From positions 1-41,778 of the forward strand of contig CANIIC010000016.1 of assembly GCA_947467395.1 (NCBI GenBank): a stretch of DNA of 41,778 nt. Reading direction: 5' to 3'. Made by a program: the position numbers and the translations under genes. Below are positions 28,411 to 39,049 of the stretch, one piece after another. Numbering within the stretch: position 1 is the first letter of the stretch; the number at the start of each line of letters is the position of its first letter. The notes below the pieces were generated by a model. That model saw only the letters and a list, made by a program, of their open reading frames with translations. It was not told the DNA's origin and did not search any database. This stretch comes from Bryobacterales bacterium. Lineage in GTDB: Bacteria; Acidobacteriota; Terriglobia; Bryobacterales; Bryobacteraceae.

Positions 28411-29891
28411 CACGCCATCACCCACGTATCTTTGCTGCCGCCGCCCTGCGACGAGTTCACCACCAGCGATCCCTTGCGAAGCGCGACGCGAGTCAACCCA
28501 CCCGGGATCACACGAATGTCCTTGCCGTAGAGAACGTACGGACGCAGATCCACGTGCCGGCCTTCCAGATGATCGCCGATCAACGTCGGAACGCGAGAAA
28601 GCGCCAGCGTCGGCTGCGCGATGTAGTCACGCGGAGCTGCCTTGATCTTTGTGGCGAACTCATCGCGCTGCGCCTGCGTCGCATGCGGACCCACCAGCAT
28701 GCCGTAGCCGCCAGCTTCATTGGCGGCCTTCACGACCAGCTTGTCGAGGTTCTCCAGCACATACTTGCGATCGTCCTCGCGCCAGCAGAGAAACGTCGGC
28801 ACGTTGGGCAGGATCGGATCTTCGCCCAGGTAATACTTGATCATGTCGGGCACGTACGCGTAGACGACCTTGTCGTCGGCCACGCCATTGCCCGGCGCGT
28901 TCGCCAAGGCGACGTTGCCCGCGCGGAATGCGGCCATGATTCCCGGTACGCCCAGCAATGAGTCGGCGCGGAACGCTTCCGGATCCAGAAAATCATCATC
29001 GATGCGGCGATAGATCACGTCCACCCGACGCAGACCCATCGTGGTCTTCATGTAGACCTTCTGGTTCTCAACAACCAGATCCCGGCCTTCCACCAACGGG
29101 ATCCCCATCTTCTGCGCCAGGAAACTGTGTTCGAAATACGCAGAGTTGTACATACCCGGCGTTAGCAAGACGACAAGTGGCTTGTCCCGAGTACCGCCCG
29201 GAGCGATGGCTTCCAGTGTTTCCAGCAACAAGCTCGGGTACTCATCTACAGGACGAATCCGAAGCCCTTCAAACACCTGCGGGAACGTACGCTTCATCAG
29301 ATCGCGATTTTCCAGCACGTACGACACACCCGAAGGAACGCGCAGATTGTCTTCAAGCACGTAGATCTGTCCATCGCCATGACGAATCAGATCCGTGCCA
29401 GTGATGTGGCACCACACGCCATTTGGAGGATTGATACCCGCGCACTGCGGCCGGAAGAAAATCGCCGACTTGATCACTTCCTCCGGGATGATTTTGTCCT
29501 TGAGGATCTTCTGATCGTGATAGATGTCGTCAATGAACTGGTTCAGTGCAGTGATGCGCTGTTTCAGTCCGCGTTCGATCCACTCCCATTCCTGCCCCCG
29601 AATGATGCGGGGAATCAGGTCGAACGGAAACGCTCTCTCTGTCCCAGCAGAATCGCCGTACACATTGAACGTGATCCCCAGCTGGATCAGCAGCCGTTCG
29701 GCCGCCATCTGGCAGCGCTGCAGCTGGCCGTCCTGGAGCGATTCGAGCGTCTCCAGAAGCAACTGCGCTTCCGGCCGAGCCAGACCCGCCTCATCGAACA
29801 TTTCGTCATAAAACCCGTCTCTCTCATACGTAGAGAGCCGCATCGGATCATTCATGTGATCCGCATTCGTCCGGGCTGCTGTCCCACTCAT
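28410..29891 (-). CDS. Circularly permuted ATP-grasp protein (DUF404/DUF407 type)
   Basis: [94 protein letters not shown]; start 29891 overlaps the glgP-like stop (ATGA). Confidence 0.93.
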   Translation of the reverse strand: MSGTAARTNADHMNDPMRLSTYERDGFYDEMFDEAGLARPEAQLLLETLESLQDGQLQRCQMAAERLLIQLGITFNVYGDSAGTERAFPFDLIPRIIRGQEWEWIERGLKQRITALNQFIDDIYHDQKILKDKIIPEEVIKSAIFFRPQCAGINPPNGVWCHITGTDLIRHGDGQIYVLEDNLRVPSGVSYVLENRDLMKRTFPQVFEGLRIRPVDEYPSLLLETLEAIAPGGTRDKPLVVLLTPGMYNSAYFEHSFLAQKMGIPLVEGRDLVVENQKVYMKTTMGLRRVDVIYRRIDDDFLDPEAFRADSLLGVPGIMAAFRAGNVALANAPGNGVADDKVVYAYVPDMIKYYLGEDPILPNVPTFLCWREDDRKYVLENLDKLVVKAANEAGGYGMLVGPHATQAQRDEFATKIKAAPRDYIAQPTLALSRVPTLIGDHLEGRHVDLRPYVLYGKDIRVIPGGLTRVALRKGSLVVNSSQGGGSKDTWVMA

Positions 29892-32545
29892 ATATTGCGC
29901 CTCATGTCGCTGGATGTGCCGCCTGCCGCGGGCACATAACACTTCAGGGTGTAGTCCATCACCATGCGATCCGCATTGAACCGCCAGCCAAGAGTGCGGA
30001 TGGTGCGTTTCATGCGTTTGATCCAGCCGCGCGGCAGACCGTCGCGGTCACGCTGATAGAACAGCGGGATCACTTCATCGTGCAGCACGCGGTAGAGGTC
30101 ATCCCCATCCCGGGCATCATGCACGTCCATATTCGAGTGGGTCCGCCCGTTGCCGATCGCGAACCCGTTCATGCCGTCGTAGGCCTCTGCCCACCAGCCA
30201 TCCAGAATCGACAGATTCAGACCGCCGTTCAGCACGACCTTCTGGCCGCTGGTCCCGGAAGCTTCCAGCGGACGACGCGGGTTATTCAGCCACACATCGA
30301 CGCCCTGCACCAGGTGCCGTCCGACGTTCATGTCGTAGTCTTCGATGAATACGAACTTGTCTGCGAACTGCGGATCCCGCATCAACTGCGCGATCTCCTG
30401 TAGCACCCGCTTGCCCGGCTCATCGTGAGGATGCGCCTTGCCGGCGAAGACAAACTGGACCGGGCGCTTCGGATCATTGACCATCGACGCCAATCGCTCG
30501 ATGTCCTTCAACACAAGGTTCGCGCGCTTATACGTCGCAAACCGCCGGGCGAAACCGATCGTCAATGCGTCCGGGCTCAGTACGCGGAGTAAACGCTGGA
30601 TGCTCGCCGGCGACTCCACGCGGCGCTCTGCTTGCGCCTTCGTCCGCCGCCGTACGAACTCGATCAAGCGAGCTTTCAGGGCCAAGTGCGTCTCCCACAA
30701 CTCTCCGTCGTCGATCGCCTCGATACCCTCCCAAATACGAGCCTCACCGCTATGCTGCTGCCAGCCAACGCCGAGGTGCCGATCATACAACCGAACCATC
30801 TGCGGCGCCAGCCATGTAGGCACGTGTACACCATTTGTGATGTGACCGATCGGAACCGCATCCTCTGATTTGCCCGGATGCAGGACCTTCCACATCTCGC
30901 GCGAGACTTCTCCGTGCAGCGCCGAAACCGCGTTCGCGCGGCGCGAAAGCTTCAAGCCCAGCACCGTCATGCAGAACGCTTCATCGTGACTGTCCGGATT
31001 CTCGCGACCCAGCGCCATCAACTGGTAGTGCGAAAGCCCCAGCTCCTCACGCATCGGTCCCAGATGCTCTTCAATCAGGCTCTGGCTGAACCTGTCATGG
31101 CCGGCGGGCACCGGCGTGTGCGTCGTGAACACCGTCTCGCGCGAGACCTGCGGCCTCACCTGCTCGAAGCTCAGGCCCTCTTCCTGCATGCGGCAACGAA
31201 TCGCTTCCAGCACGCCAAACGCGCTGTGGCCTTCGTTCAAATGCAGCACGCCCGGGGTGATCCCCATCGCCCGCAGAGCACGGAAACCACCAACGCCCAG
31301 CAACAACTCCTGCCGAATTCGCACGCGACCATCGCCGCCATACAAACGTGACGTCAACTGCCGGTCTTCCGGCGAGTTGCCTTCGATATTGGAGTCCAGC
31401 AACAGCAAGTCGCAACGCCCAACCTTTGCGCGCCACACCTTCGCCAGAATCGGCGCACCGCGCGTCTCGATTTGTACGGTCACCGGCTCGCCGTTCTTGC
31501 CGATCGCCGGCTCCATGGGGAGTTGGTTCACGTCCGTCAGCAGGTACTCTTCCTGCTGCCAGCCGTTCATGTCCAGATGCTGGCGGAAGTAACCCTGCGC
31601 ATAGAACAACCCGACGCCGACCAACGGAATGTCCAGGTCTGAGGCGCTCTTGATGTGATCACCCGCCAACACCCCCAGGCCCCCCGAATAAATCGGGAAC
31701 GATTCATGCAGCCCGAACTCGGCCGAGAAGTACCCCACCGGACGAGGCCGCAACACACCTGCGTGCGTCGCACCCCACGTCTTGTCGTCGCGCAAATATT
31801 CCTGCTGCCGGCGATACGCGTAGTTGATGCGGCCATGCAGCACCAGTTCACTCGCGCGCCGCTCCAGCGCTCCCAGCGGAACCTCACTCAACAGCGAAAT
31901 CGGATTGTGGTTCAGCCCGCGCCAGCCCGAAGGATCCAGGTCCCGGAACAGCGCGTTCGATTCTCCATCCCAGCTCCACCACAGATTGCGAGCCAGCGCC
32001 CACAACTTCTCCTGCGAAGGCGCAATGAAGCGATCCAACGTGCGAGCTTCGCTCACGACAGGCGCGACCTTCGCGGCAGCCGCGACCAACGTGTCGATCT
32101 CCGCTTCGGTGAATTCACGCGGCGAGATCGTTTGCACCACCAGTACACCCTGCAGCATCCCGCGATCCAGCAGCGGCACGCCGAGGAAAGACTGCAACGC
32201 ATCCTCGCCAATTTCGTGGAAATATTTGAAGCGCGGATGACGGGAAACTTCTGCCACTGCCAGCGGGCGCACTTGCTCCGCCACTAATCCCGTCAGGCCT
32301 TCATGCAGGGCCAGATGCAGCGTCCCGATGCAGGACTGTCGCAGACCCACAGTCGCCGCTAGCACTAGATTCGCGCGATCCGGCTCCAGTAGATAGACCG
32401 AACAGACGTCGGTCTTGTACTTGCGGGCGATCAGTCCGACCACCTCAAGCAGCGTCTCGGCCGGACGATCTACCTGCCGCGCTAAGGGCGCCAGATCTTC
32501 CAGGGTCAATAGTTCGTTGTTGGTTTCCACGCGTGCGGTACTCAT
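29888..32545 (-). CDS. glgP: Alpha-glucan (glycogen/starch) phosphorylase with N-terminal GAF domain and DUF3417
   Basis: ~180 aa GAF-like N-terminus ([67 protein letters not shown]); DUF3417 ([25 protein letters not shown]); phosphorylase core [31 protein letters not shown]. Confidence 0.92.
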   Translation of the reverse strand: MSTARVETNNELLTLEDLAPLARQVDRPAETLLEVVGLIARKYKTDVCSVYLLEPDRANLVLAATVGLRQSCIGTLHLALHEGLTGLVAEQVRPLAVAEVSRHPRFKYFHEIGEDALQSFLGVPLLDRGMLQGVLVVQTISPREFTEAEIDTLVAAAAKVAPVVSEARTLDRFIAPSQEKLWALARNLWWSWDGESNALFRDLDPSGWRGLNHNPISLLSEVPLGALERRASELVLHGRINYAYRRQQEYLRDDKTWGATHAGVLRPRPVGYFSAEFGLHESFPIYSGGLGVLAGDHIKSASDLDIPLVGVGLFYAQGYFRQHLDMNGWQQEEYLLTDVNQLPMEPAIGKNGEPVTVQIETRGAPILAKVWRAKVGRCDLLLLDSNIEGNSPEDRQLTSRLYGGDGRVRIRQELLLGVGGFRALRAMGITPGVLHLNEGHSAFGVLEAIRCRMQEEGLSFEQVRPQVSRETVFTTHTPVPAGHDRFSQSLIEEHLGPMREELGLSHYQLMALGRENPDSHDEAFCMTVLGLKLSRRANAVSALHGEVSREMWKVLHPGKSEDAVPIGHITNGVHVPTWLAPQMVRLYDRHLGVGWQQHSGEARIWEGIEAIDDGELWETHLALKARLIEFVRRRTKAQAERRVESPASIQRLLRVLSPDALTIGFARRFATYKRANLVLKDIERLASMVNDPKRPVQFVFAGKAHPHDEPGKRVLQEIAQLMRDPQFADKFVFIEDYDMNVGRHLVQGVDVWLNNPRRPLEASGTSGQKVVLNGGLNLSILDGWWAEAYDGMNGFAIGNGRTHSNMDVHDARDGDDLYRVLHDEVIPLFYQRDRDGLPRGWIKRMKRTIRTLGWRFNADRMVMDYTLKCYVPAAGGTSSDMRRNI

Positions 32546-32847
32546 TCGTCCTTCCCGATCCCCCTGCAAGGACGACTTGGCCGACGCAGTTGCCGCTATG
32601 GGCGGTTGAGTTCAGTTTACGCCAAAGAAGGCGATTTTCAGCCGTTTTCGCCGATCATAAGTAATGATCGAGGCCCAAACTTTTTTGAATGGCGTTCGGC
32701 TTATTTGTAACGCCTAAAGCCTTGCAGCAATTCAAGAAATTGGTGTAACCTCGGGATACTGCACCAGCCTGTCGTGGTGCCGTGCCTGCCTCGTCGTCAC
32801 TCCCCGCAGCTCTGTTGGCTCCGACCGATAAGAACCCTGGGAGGATC
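32546..32847. promoter_or_regulatory. Divergent glgP-like / edd intergenic region with several dyads
   Basis: Four inverted repeats: CGATCAT-N5-ATGATCG (32652-32670), GGCGTT-N12-AACGCC (32691-32714), CAATT-N5-AATTG (32728-32742), GCACCA-N8-TGGTGC (32761-32780). Confidence 0.45.
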
Positions 32848-34674
32848 ATGCCTTCAGATTCGAGCCGCTCTTCGTCCATCCAGCCCGCCATCGCGCGGGT
32901 CACGGACCGGATCCGGGAGCGAAGCCACATCCTGCGCACCGCCTATTTGGAGCGTGTGCGGAAGCTCGCTGCCCGGCCTCGCGCCGCGGAGAAGATGGGC
33001 TGCGCGAACGTGGCGCACGCCTTCGCGACCCTGCCCAAGGACGACAAGCTGCGCGTGTTTCAGGATCGCGCTCCCAACATCGGCATCGTCACCGCTTACA
33101 ACGAAATTCTGTCCGCCCATCAACCCTACGAGAACTTTCCCTGCCTGATTCGCGAAGAAGCCCGCCATCTGGGCGCGACCGCGCAGGTGGCCGGTGGCAC
33201 GCCCGCCATGTGCGATGGCGTCACCCAGGGGATGCCCGGCATGGAGCTGAGCCTGTTCTCGCGCGACACGATCGCCATGAGCACGGCCATCGCGCTCTCG
33301 CATGACGTCTTCGATGCAGCGCTACTGCTCGGCGTGTGCGACAAGATCGTGCCCGGTCTTTTGATCGGAGCTCTCCACTTCGGTCATCTGCCGAGCGTGT
33401 TCATCCCCGCGGGACCCATGAGCAGCGGACTCTCGAATAGCGAGAAAGGCAAGATTCGCCAGAAGGCCGCCCAGGGCCTGGTGGGTCGCGAGGAACTCTT
33501 GCAGGCCGAATCGGCCGCCTATCACGGAGCCGGCACCTGCACCTTTTACGGCACCGCGAACAGCAACCAGATGCTGCTGGAGGCCATGGGCCTGCACGTT
33601 CCCGGCAGCGCCTTCATTCATCCTCATGCGCCGCTCCGTCAGGCTCTTACGCGCGAGGCCGTGCGTACCGTGCTCAGTGCGCCGCGTATCGGCGAACTGG
33701 TCGACGAACGGACCATCGTAAACGCGATGGTCGCGCTGCTAGCCACCGGAGGCTCCACGAATCACCTGATCCACTGGGTCGCCGTCGCCCGTGCCGCGGG
33801 TATCCTCATCGATTGGACCGACTTCAGCGACCTCTCCGCCGCCGTGCCACTGCTCGCGCGCGTGTATCCGAATGGCAAGGCCGATGTGAACCAGTTCCAG
33901 GCTGCGGGCGGCCCTTCGTTCGTCATTCGAGAGCTACTGCGCTCCGGGTGCATGCACGGCGACGTGCGGACCGTCACCGGAACCGACTTGTGGGCCTACA
34001 CGAAAGTTCCTTCGGGCAACGCACACTCGGTCCTGTGGGAAGAGCTGCCGAAACAGAGCACCGACGAAAGCGTGGTGCGCACCTTCGAGGATCCCTTCGC
34101 CGAGACCGGAGGCCTGCGCGTCATGACCGGCAACCTCGGTCGAGCGGTGGTGAAGATCTCCGCCGTGCCCGAGCATCTGCGTGTGGTCGAAGCTCCCGCA
34201 GTGATCTTTGAGACGCAGGAAGCCCTGTTTGACGCCTTCAAGGCCGGCGACCTCGATCATGATTTCGTCGCCGTCATCCGCTTCCAGGGCCCGCGCGCAA
34301 ACGGCATGCCCGAACTCCACAAGCTGACGCCGCCGATGGCTGTGCTCCAGGGCAAGGGCTACAAAGTGGCGATCGTCACCGACGGCCGCATGAGTGGAGC
34401 GTCGGGAGAAGTGCTCTCGGCCATCCACGTCAGCCCCGAAGTCCTCGCCGGTGGACCGCTAGGGCGCGTCCGTAATGGCGACCTCATTCGGGTCGACTCC
34501 ATTAGCGGTACTCTTGAGGCGATCGTGCCCGCCGCGGAGTGGGCCTTACGCGAACTAGCCGTGATTCCACCGGCACTGGCAGAATCGAACGCGCAGGACC
34601 TGGGCCGCGAGCTGTTCGGCGGCTTCCGGCGCAATGTACTTACCGCGGAGGAGGGTGCCGTCACATGGTTGTAG
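32848..34674 (+). CDS. edd: Phosphogluconate dehydratase (Entner-Doudoroff) / IlvD-Edd family
   Basis: [93 protein letters not shown] 32848 with GGGAGG upstream. Confidence 0.95.
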   Translation: MPSDSSRSSSIQPAIARVTDRIRERSHILRTAYLERVRKLAARPRAAEKMGCANVAHAFATLPKDDKLRVFQDRAPNIGIVTAYNEILSAHQPYENFPCLIREEARHLGATAQVAGGTPAMCDGVTQGMPGMELSLFSRDTIAMSTAIALSHDVFDAALLLGVCDKIVPGLLIGALHFGHLPSVFIPAGPMSSGLSNSEKGKIRQKAAQGLVGREELLQAESAAYHGAGTCTFYGTANSNQMLLEAMGLHVPGSAFIHPHAPLRQALTREAVRTVLSAPRIGELVDERTIVNAMVALLATGGSTNHLIHWVAVARAAGILIDWTDFSDLSAAVPLLARVYPNGKADVNQFQAAGGPSFVIRELLRSGCMHGDVRTVTGTDLWAYTKVPSGNAHSVLWEELPKQSTDESVVRTFEDPFAETGGLRVMTGNLGRAVVKISAVPEHLRVVEAPAVIFETQEALFDAFKAGDLDHDFVAVIRFQGPRANGMPELHKLTPPMAVLQGKGYKVAIVTDGRMSGASGEVLSAIHVSPEVLAGGPLGRVRNGDLIRVDSISGTLEAIVPAAEWALRELAVIPPALAESNAQDLGRELFGGFRRNVLTAEEGAVTWL

Positions 34675-35294
34675 AGCCCAGAGATCTCGCAGCATACGGG
34701 CCGGTCATCCCGGTCATCGTAATTCAGCGTTTGGAAGATGCGGTGCCGCTCGCGCAGGCCCTAATCGCGGGAGGAGTGCGCGTGCTCGAAGTCACGTTGC
34801 GCACGCCCGTCGCATTGCAAGCGATGAAGGCGATCGTCGATGCGGTACCCGAAGCCATCGTCGGTGCCGGCACGGTGCGCACGGTGGAAGATGTTCGCGC
34901 CGCAAAACTCGCTGGATGCCAGTTCGCCGTCAGCCCCGGCTACCTTCCGGAGATTGGCGATGAGTGTTTCGAAATCGAGCTCCCCCTGCTCCCCGGCGTC
35001 TCGACCACAACGGAAGTCATGTCAGCCACCGCCGAAGGCTACGACTTCCTGAAACTCTTCCCCGCCACCGCCGTCGGTGGCACCGGCTTGCTGAAAGCAC
35101 TCGGCGGCCCGTTCCCCGACGTCGCCTTCTGCCCCACCGGCGGGATTACGCCGGAGACGGCTCCTCAGTTCCTGGCATTGCCAAACGTGTTGGTGGTCGG
35201 AGGAAGTTGGCTGACACCAGAATCCGCGATTCAGGCGAAGGATTGGGCGAAGATCACGCAGCTCGCGAGGGAAGCAACCGCGTTAAAGACCTAG
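34665..35294 (+). CDS. eda: 2-dehydro-3-deoxyphosphogluconate aldolase / 4-hydroxy-2-oxoglutarate aldolase
   Basis: [79 protein letters not shown]; overlaps edd by 10 nt. Confidence 0.95.
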   Translation: MVVEPRDLAAYGPVIPVIVIQRLEDAVPLAQALIAGGVRVLEVTLRTPVALQAMKAIVDAVPEAIVGAGTVRTVEDVRAAKLAGCQFAVSPGYLPEIGDECFEIELPLLPGVSTTTEVMSATAEGYDFLKLFPATAVGGTGLLKALGGPFPDVAFCPTGGITPETAPQFLALPNVLVVGGSWLTPESAIQAKDWAKITQLAREATALKT

Positions 35295-38200
35295 TGAAAA
35301 TCGTGCGACACCACGCCGACCCGCAACGGGTCCGGTAGCGCCACCACTCGCTCTGCCAGGATGTGGATCACGCTGTCCACGTTCTGCATCTTGCCTTCCA
35401 CCAGCACCCACGCGTGCGTCAGGATCTCGCGTTTCTGCTCTTCGAACACCTCGGGCAGGATCACTACGTTTGAGATCCCCGTCTCGTCTTCGAGACTGAG
35501 GAACATCACGCCCTTCGCCGTGCCGGGGCGCTGGCGGACGATGACATTACCCGCCACGCGCACTTTCCGGCCGTCGCGAATCGAGGGCAGCCCCGCAGCG
35601 GGGATCACGCGCAGTTGATTCATCTCGTCCCGGCGGTACGCCATCGGATGTTTGCCGATGGTCATACCGATGCCGCTGCGGTCGGCGACTAAGCGTTCTT
35701 CCAATGTCATCGCCCGCAGCGGTGTCTTCGCCTCTAATTCCGACACGGGCTTCAACAGTTCGCCTGTAGGACGCGATGCCCTCGAAGCTTGCCACAGTGC
35801 GTTCCTGCGATGCTGCGCGCCGATCGAGTTGAACGCACCAATCGCCGCGAGCTGCTGCATCTCGTCTTTGTTGATCTCCATCACGCGACGGCTCACATCA
35901 TCGATGGACGCATATGGCTGCCGGGATTCCAGCACCTTCGCCGTCGCCCCACGCAGCCCGCGCACGTAGTTGAAGCCCAGCCGCAGCTCCAGATTCTCCA
36001 ACGTACACAAGGCCTTCGAGCGGTTGATATCCACCGGGCGCACCTTCAACCCGTGCCGCTGCGCATCCTGCACGATGGTCGCCGGATGATAGAAGCCCAT
36101 CGGTTGGTGATTCAGCAACGCGCAGGTGAACGCCGGAAGGTAGTGCGTGCGCAAATACGCGCTGGCATACGCGAGCAGCGCGAAGCTCGCGGCGTGCGAC
36201 TCGGGGAAGCCGTACATCGCGAACGAGGTGATCGATTGCACGATCTTCTCCTGCGTCTCCCCCACAATGCCGTTGCGCACCATGCCCGCGCGCAGTTTTT
36301 CCTCGATGCCGCGCATACGTTTTTCGGATCGCTTGAAGCCCAACGCTCGACGCAACTCCTCGGCTTCGCTACCGGTGAAACTCGCGGCGATCATCGCCAT
36401 GCGCAGCAGTTGTTCCTGGAACAGAGGGACCCCGAGCGTCCGCTTCAACACCGGCTCCAGTAGAGGATGCAACGGATCAGGCCGTTCCCTGCCTTGCCGC
36501 CGCCGCAAATACGGGTGCGCCATCTTGCCGACGATCGGGCCTGGACGAATGATCGCCACTTGCACGACGAGATCGTAAAACTTCTCCGGTCGCAGGCGCG
36601 GCAGCGAGGCTTGTTGCGCGCGGCTCTCCACCTGAAACATCCCGATCGTATCCGCGCGCTGCAACGCAGCGTAGACTTTCTTGTCATCCGCCGGAAGATT
36701 ACCGAGGTCGATCTCTTCGTCATAGTGATCGCGGATCAGCACGATGGAATCTTCCAGCACCGCCATCATTCCCAGCCCCAGCAGATCCACTTTGACGATC
36801 CCTAAGTCCGCACAATCTTCCTTGTCCCACTGCACCACCACGCGACCCGGCATCGACGCGGGCTCCAGAGGGACCACCGAATCCAGCTGACCCTGACAAA
36901 TCACCATGCCGCCCGAATGCTGGCTCAAGTGCCGAGGCAGTTCCTGCATCCCCACGACCAGATCCAGAAACTTGCGCACACGCGCATCGCCCACATCGAG
37001 GCCCGCTTCCTGAAACTGTTTCTCCGGCGTGTCACCCGAATCCGTCCAGCCCCACATCGGCACCAACTTGGCGAGCCGCGCCAGCGTGGCTTCATCGAAG
37101 CCCAGTACCTTCCCCGCCTCGCGCGCGGCTGAGCGTCCGCGATACGTGTTCACGTTCGCCGTCATCGCCGCGCCCAACTGGCCGTAGCGTTCGTACACAT
37201 ACTGAATCGCCTTCTCGCGTTGTTCGCCCGAAGGCAGGTCGAGATCGATATCGGGCCACTCGCCGCGATTTTCCGAAAGGAAGCGCTCGAACAGCAGTTC
37301 CATTTGAATCGGATCAACGGCAGTGATTCCCAGCGAGTAACACACCGCGCTGTTCGCAGCCGAGCCGCGACCTTGAATGAGAATGCCCTGCTTACGGCAG
37401 TATTCGACGATGTCCCAAACGATCAGGAAGTAGCCGGAAAACCCCAACTTGTCGATCAACACCAGCTCGCGTTCCAGTTGTGACCGCGCTCCTTCGTACC
37501 GTTTGCCGAAGCGCTTGCGCGCGTATTCTTCGGTCAGTTTCCGCAACCAGCTCGATTGCGTGTGACCTTCGGGAACCGGATACAACGGGAACTGATAGCC
37601 GAGATCGGCAAGCGTGAACTCCAAGCGATCGGCGACCTCTTGCGTGCGCTCGACCGCATGAGGAACATCGGCGAAGAGCCGCAGCATCTCGCGTGTGGAT
37701 TTCGGGTAGCGTTCGGCGTTCCACTCCAGCAAGCGACCCGCGCGCGCCAGCGTGGTGTGATGACGCAGGCAGGTGAAGACATCGAGCAGTTCACGTTGCT
37801 TGGGCTCGACGTAACAGGTGCCGTTGGTCGCAACGATCGGAACGCGCAAACTGTGCGCGAGATCGATGATCGCTTGATTGCGAGCTTCCTGCTCACGACG
37901 GAAGTGGCGCTGAATCTCCAAGTAGACGTTGCGCTCACCGAACATGCGTTGCACGCGTTCCAACGCGCTGCGCGTGGGCGTGTCGCTCAGGCAGATCCAG
38001 TGGCCACTGAACTCTTCGAGTTCTTCGGGCGTAGCTAGCGCCTGCTGATGCTTGGGAACGCGCAACTTGGTTCGCGTGATCAATCGGCACAGGTTCTGAT
38101 ACCCGGTCCGGCTAGTCACCAGCAACGGGTAGCGATGGCCGTCAGTGCACGCGACTTCAGCACCTAGGAAGGGCCGCAATCCGGCCTTGGTCATGGCCTG

Positions 38201-38356
38201 GTGAAAGCGCGGCGCGCCGTAGACTCCGTCGAAATCCAACAGCGCCATGCCGGGTTGATCAAGGCCCGCGCACTTGGATGCGTAGTCCTCCGGCACGCAG
38301 GCTCCATTGAGGAAGCTGAAGGCGGATCGGGCGTGAAGTTCGACGAAAAAGGGCAT
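35291..38356 (-). CDS. dnaE2: Error-prone DNA polymerase DnaE2 (DnaE-like C-family polymerase)
   Basis: FFVELHARSAFSFLNGACVPEDY, SGYFLIVWDIVEYCRKQGILIQGRGSAANSAVCY, RGEWPDIDLDLPSGEREK-like block, GFPESHAASFALLAYASAYLRTHY; adjacent to imuA/imuB. Confidence 0.94.
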   Translation of the reverse strand: MPFFVELHARSAFSFLNGACVPEDYASKCAGLDQPGMALLDFDGVYGAPRFHQAMTKAGLRPFLGAEVACTDGHRYPLLVTSRTGYQNLCRLITRTKLRVPKHQQALATPEELEEFSGHWICLSDTPTRSALERVQRMFGERNVYLEIQRHFRREQEARNQAIIDLAHSLRVPIVATNGTCYVEPKQRELLDVFTCLRHHTTLARAGRLLEWNAERYPKSTREMLRLFADVPHAVERTQEVADRLEFTLADLGYQFPLYPVPEGHTQSSWLRKLTEEYARKRFGKRYEGARSQLERELVLIDKLGFSGYFLIVWDIVEYCRKQGILIQGRGSAANSAVCYSLGITAVDPIQMELLFERFLSENRGEWPDIDLDLPSGEQREKAIQYVYERYGQLGAAMTANVNTYRGRSAAREAGKVLGFDEATLARLAKLVPMWGWTDSGDTPEKQFQEAGLDVGDARVRKFLDLVVGMQELPRHLSQHSGGMVICQGQLDSVVPLEPASMPGRVVVQWDKEDCADLGIVKVDLLGLGMMAVLEDSIVLIRDHYDEEIDLGNLPADDKKVYAALQRADTIGMFQVESRAQQASLPRLRPEKFYDLVVQVAIIRPGPIVGKMAHPYLRRRQGRERPDPLHPLLEPVLKRTLGVPLFQEQLLRMAMIAASFTGSEAEELRRALGFKRSEKRMRGIEEKLRAGMVRNGIVGETQEKIVQSITSFAMYGFPESHAASFALLAYASAYLRTHYLPAFTCALLNHQPMGFYHPATIVQDAQRHGLKVRPVDINRSKALCTLENLELRLGFNYVRGLRGATAKVLESRQPYASIDDVSRRVMEINKDEMQQLAAIGAFNSIGAQHRRNALWQASRASRPTGELLKPVSELEAKTPLRAMTLEERLVADRSGIGMTIGKHPMAYRRDEMNQLRVIPAAGLPSIRDGRKVRVAGNVIVRQRPGTAKGVMFLSLEDETGISNVVILPEVFEEQKREILTHAWVLVEGKMQNVDSVIHILAERVVALPDPLRVGVVSHDFH

Positions 38357-38375
38357 TGACGTCCGTGTCCAGTAT

Positions 38376-38393
38376 AGGCGAAGATAAGGCGAA
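38376..38393. promoter_or_regulatory. Tandem direct repeat in the dnaE2/imuA divergent promoter region
   Basis: AGGCGAA (38376-38382) - GATA - AGGCGAA (38387-38393), 11-bp period, inside the 38-bp intergenic gap; a TATACT-like hexamer lies adjacent on the minus strand. Confidence 0.4.
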
Positions 38394-38394
38394 T

Positions 38395-39045
38395 ATGGCA
38401 ACCGCCGTCGCTACTCTCCGTGAAGAAATTCAGTCCCGGCTGGGGGTGGTTCTGCGCACAAAACCCGCCGAAGCGGAGACCTTGGCGACGGTGGCGGGCG
38501 CGATCCCACGGGGGGCAATGACGGAGATCGTGGGCCCAGCATCGTCGGGCCGGACGGCAGCGCTGTACTCGGTTCTAGCAGCGGCGACGGCGGGACAGGA
38601 GTTCTGTGCGCTGCTCGACGCCCAGGATCGCTTCGATCCGCTGAGCGCGGCGGCGGCAGGCGTGCGCTTGTCGCAACTGCTGTGGGTGCGCTGCAACGGC
38701 AATGTAGAGCATGCGTTGAAGGCGGCCGACATGCTGGCGAACGGCGGCGGTTTCGGCGTGATCGCGATCGATTTGGCGGATGCTCCGGAATCGGCCGTGC
38801 ATCGCGTTCCGCTGGCCGCGTGGTTTCGCTTACGTCGCGGCGTAGAGAATACGCGGACGGCACTAGTGGTGTTGGAACGATCGGCGCATGCACGTTCGTG
38901 TTCCGCGGTGAAGATCGAACTGAAGCGCGCGCGCGCGGTGTGGCGCGGGCTCATGCCCGGCGGCTTGCTGGAACGGTTCGAGTGCGGGGGTCACTGGATC
39001 CATAACCATCAGCCGCGCGCCGTCGAATTTCGCGTGATCAGGTGA
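38395..39045 (+). CDS. imuA: ImuA-like (RecA/SulA-like) mutasome protein
   Basis: IPRGAMTEIVGPASSGRTAALYSVLAAATAGQEFCALLDAQDRFDP, QLLWVRC; immediately upstream of imuB; start ATG 38395. Confidence 0.8.
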   Translation: MATAVATLREEIQSRLGVVLRTKPAEAETLATVAGAIPRGAMTEIVGPASSGRTAALYSVLAAATAGQEFCALLDAQDRFDPLSAAAAGVRLSQLLWVRCNGNVEHALKAADMLANGGGFGVIAIDLADAPESAVHRVPLAAWFRLRRGVENTRTALVVLERSAHARSCSAVKIELKRARAVWRGLMPGGLLERFECGGHWIHNHQPRAVEFRVIR

Positions 39046-39049
39046 AGAC

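Noticed and set aside
32655-32939. 94-aa minus-strand ORF spanning the glgP/edd intergenic region
   Set aside because: Overlaps the edd start on the opposite strand, no RBS or family signal; region better explained as regulatory
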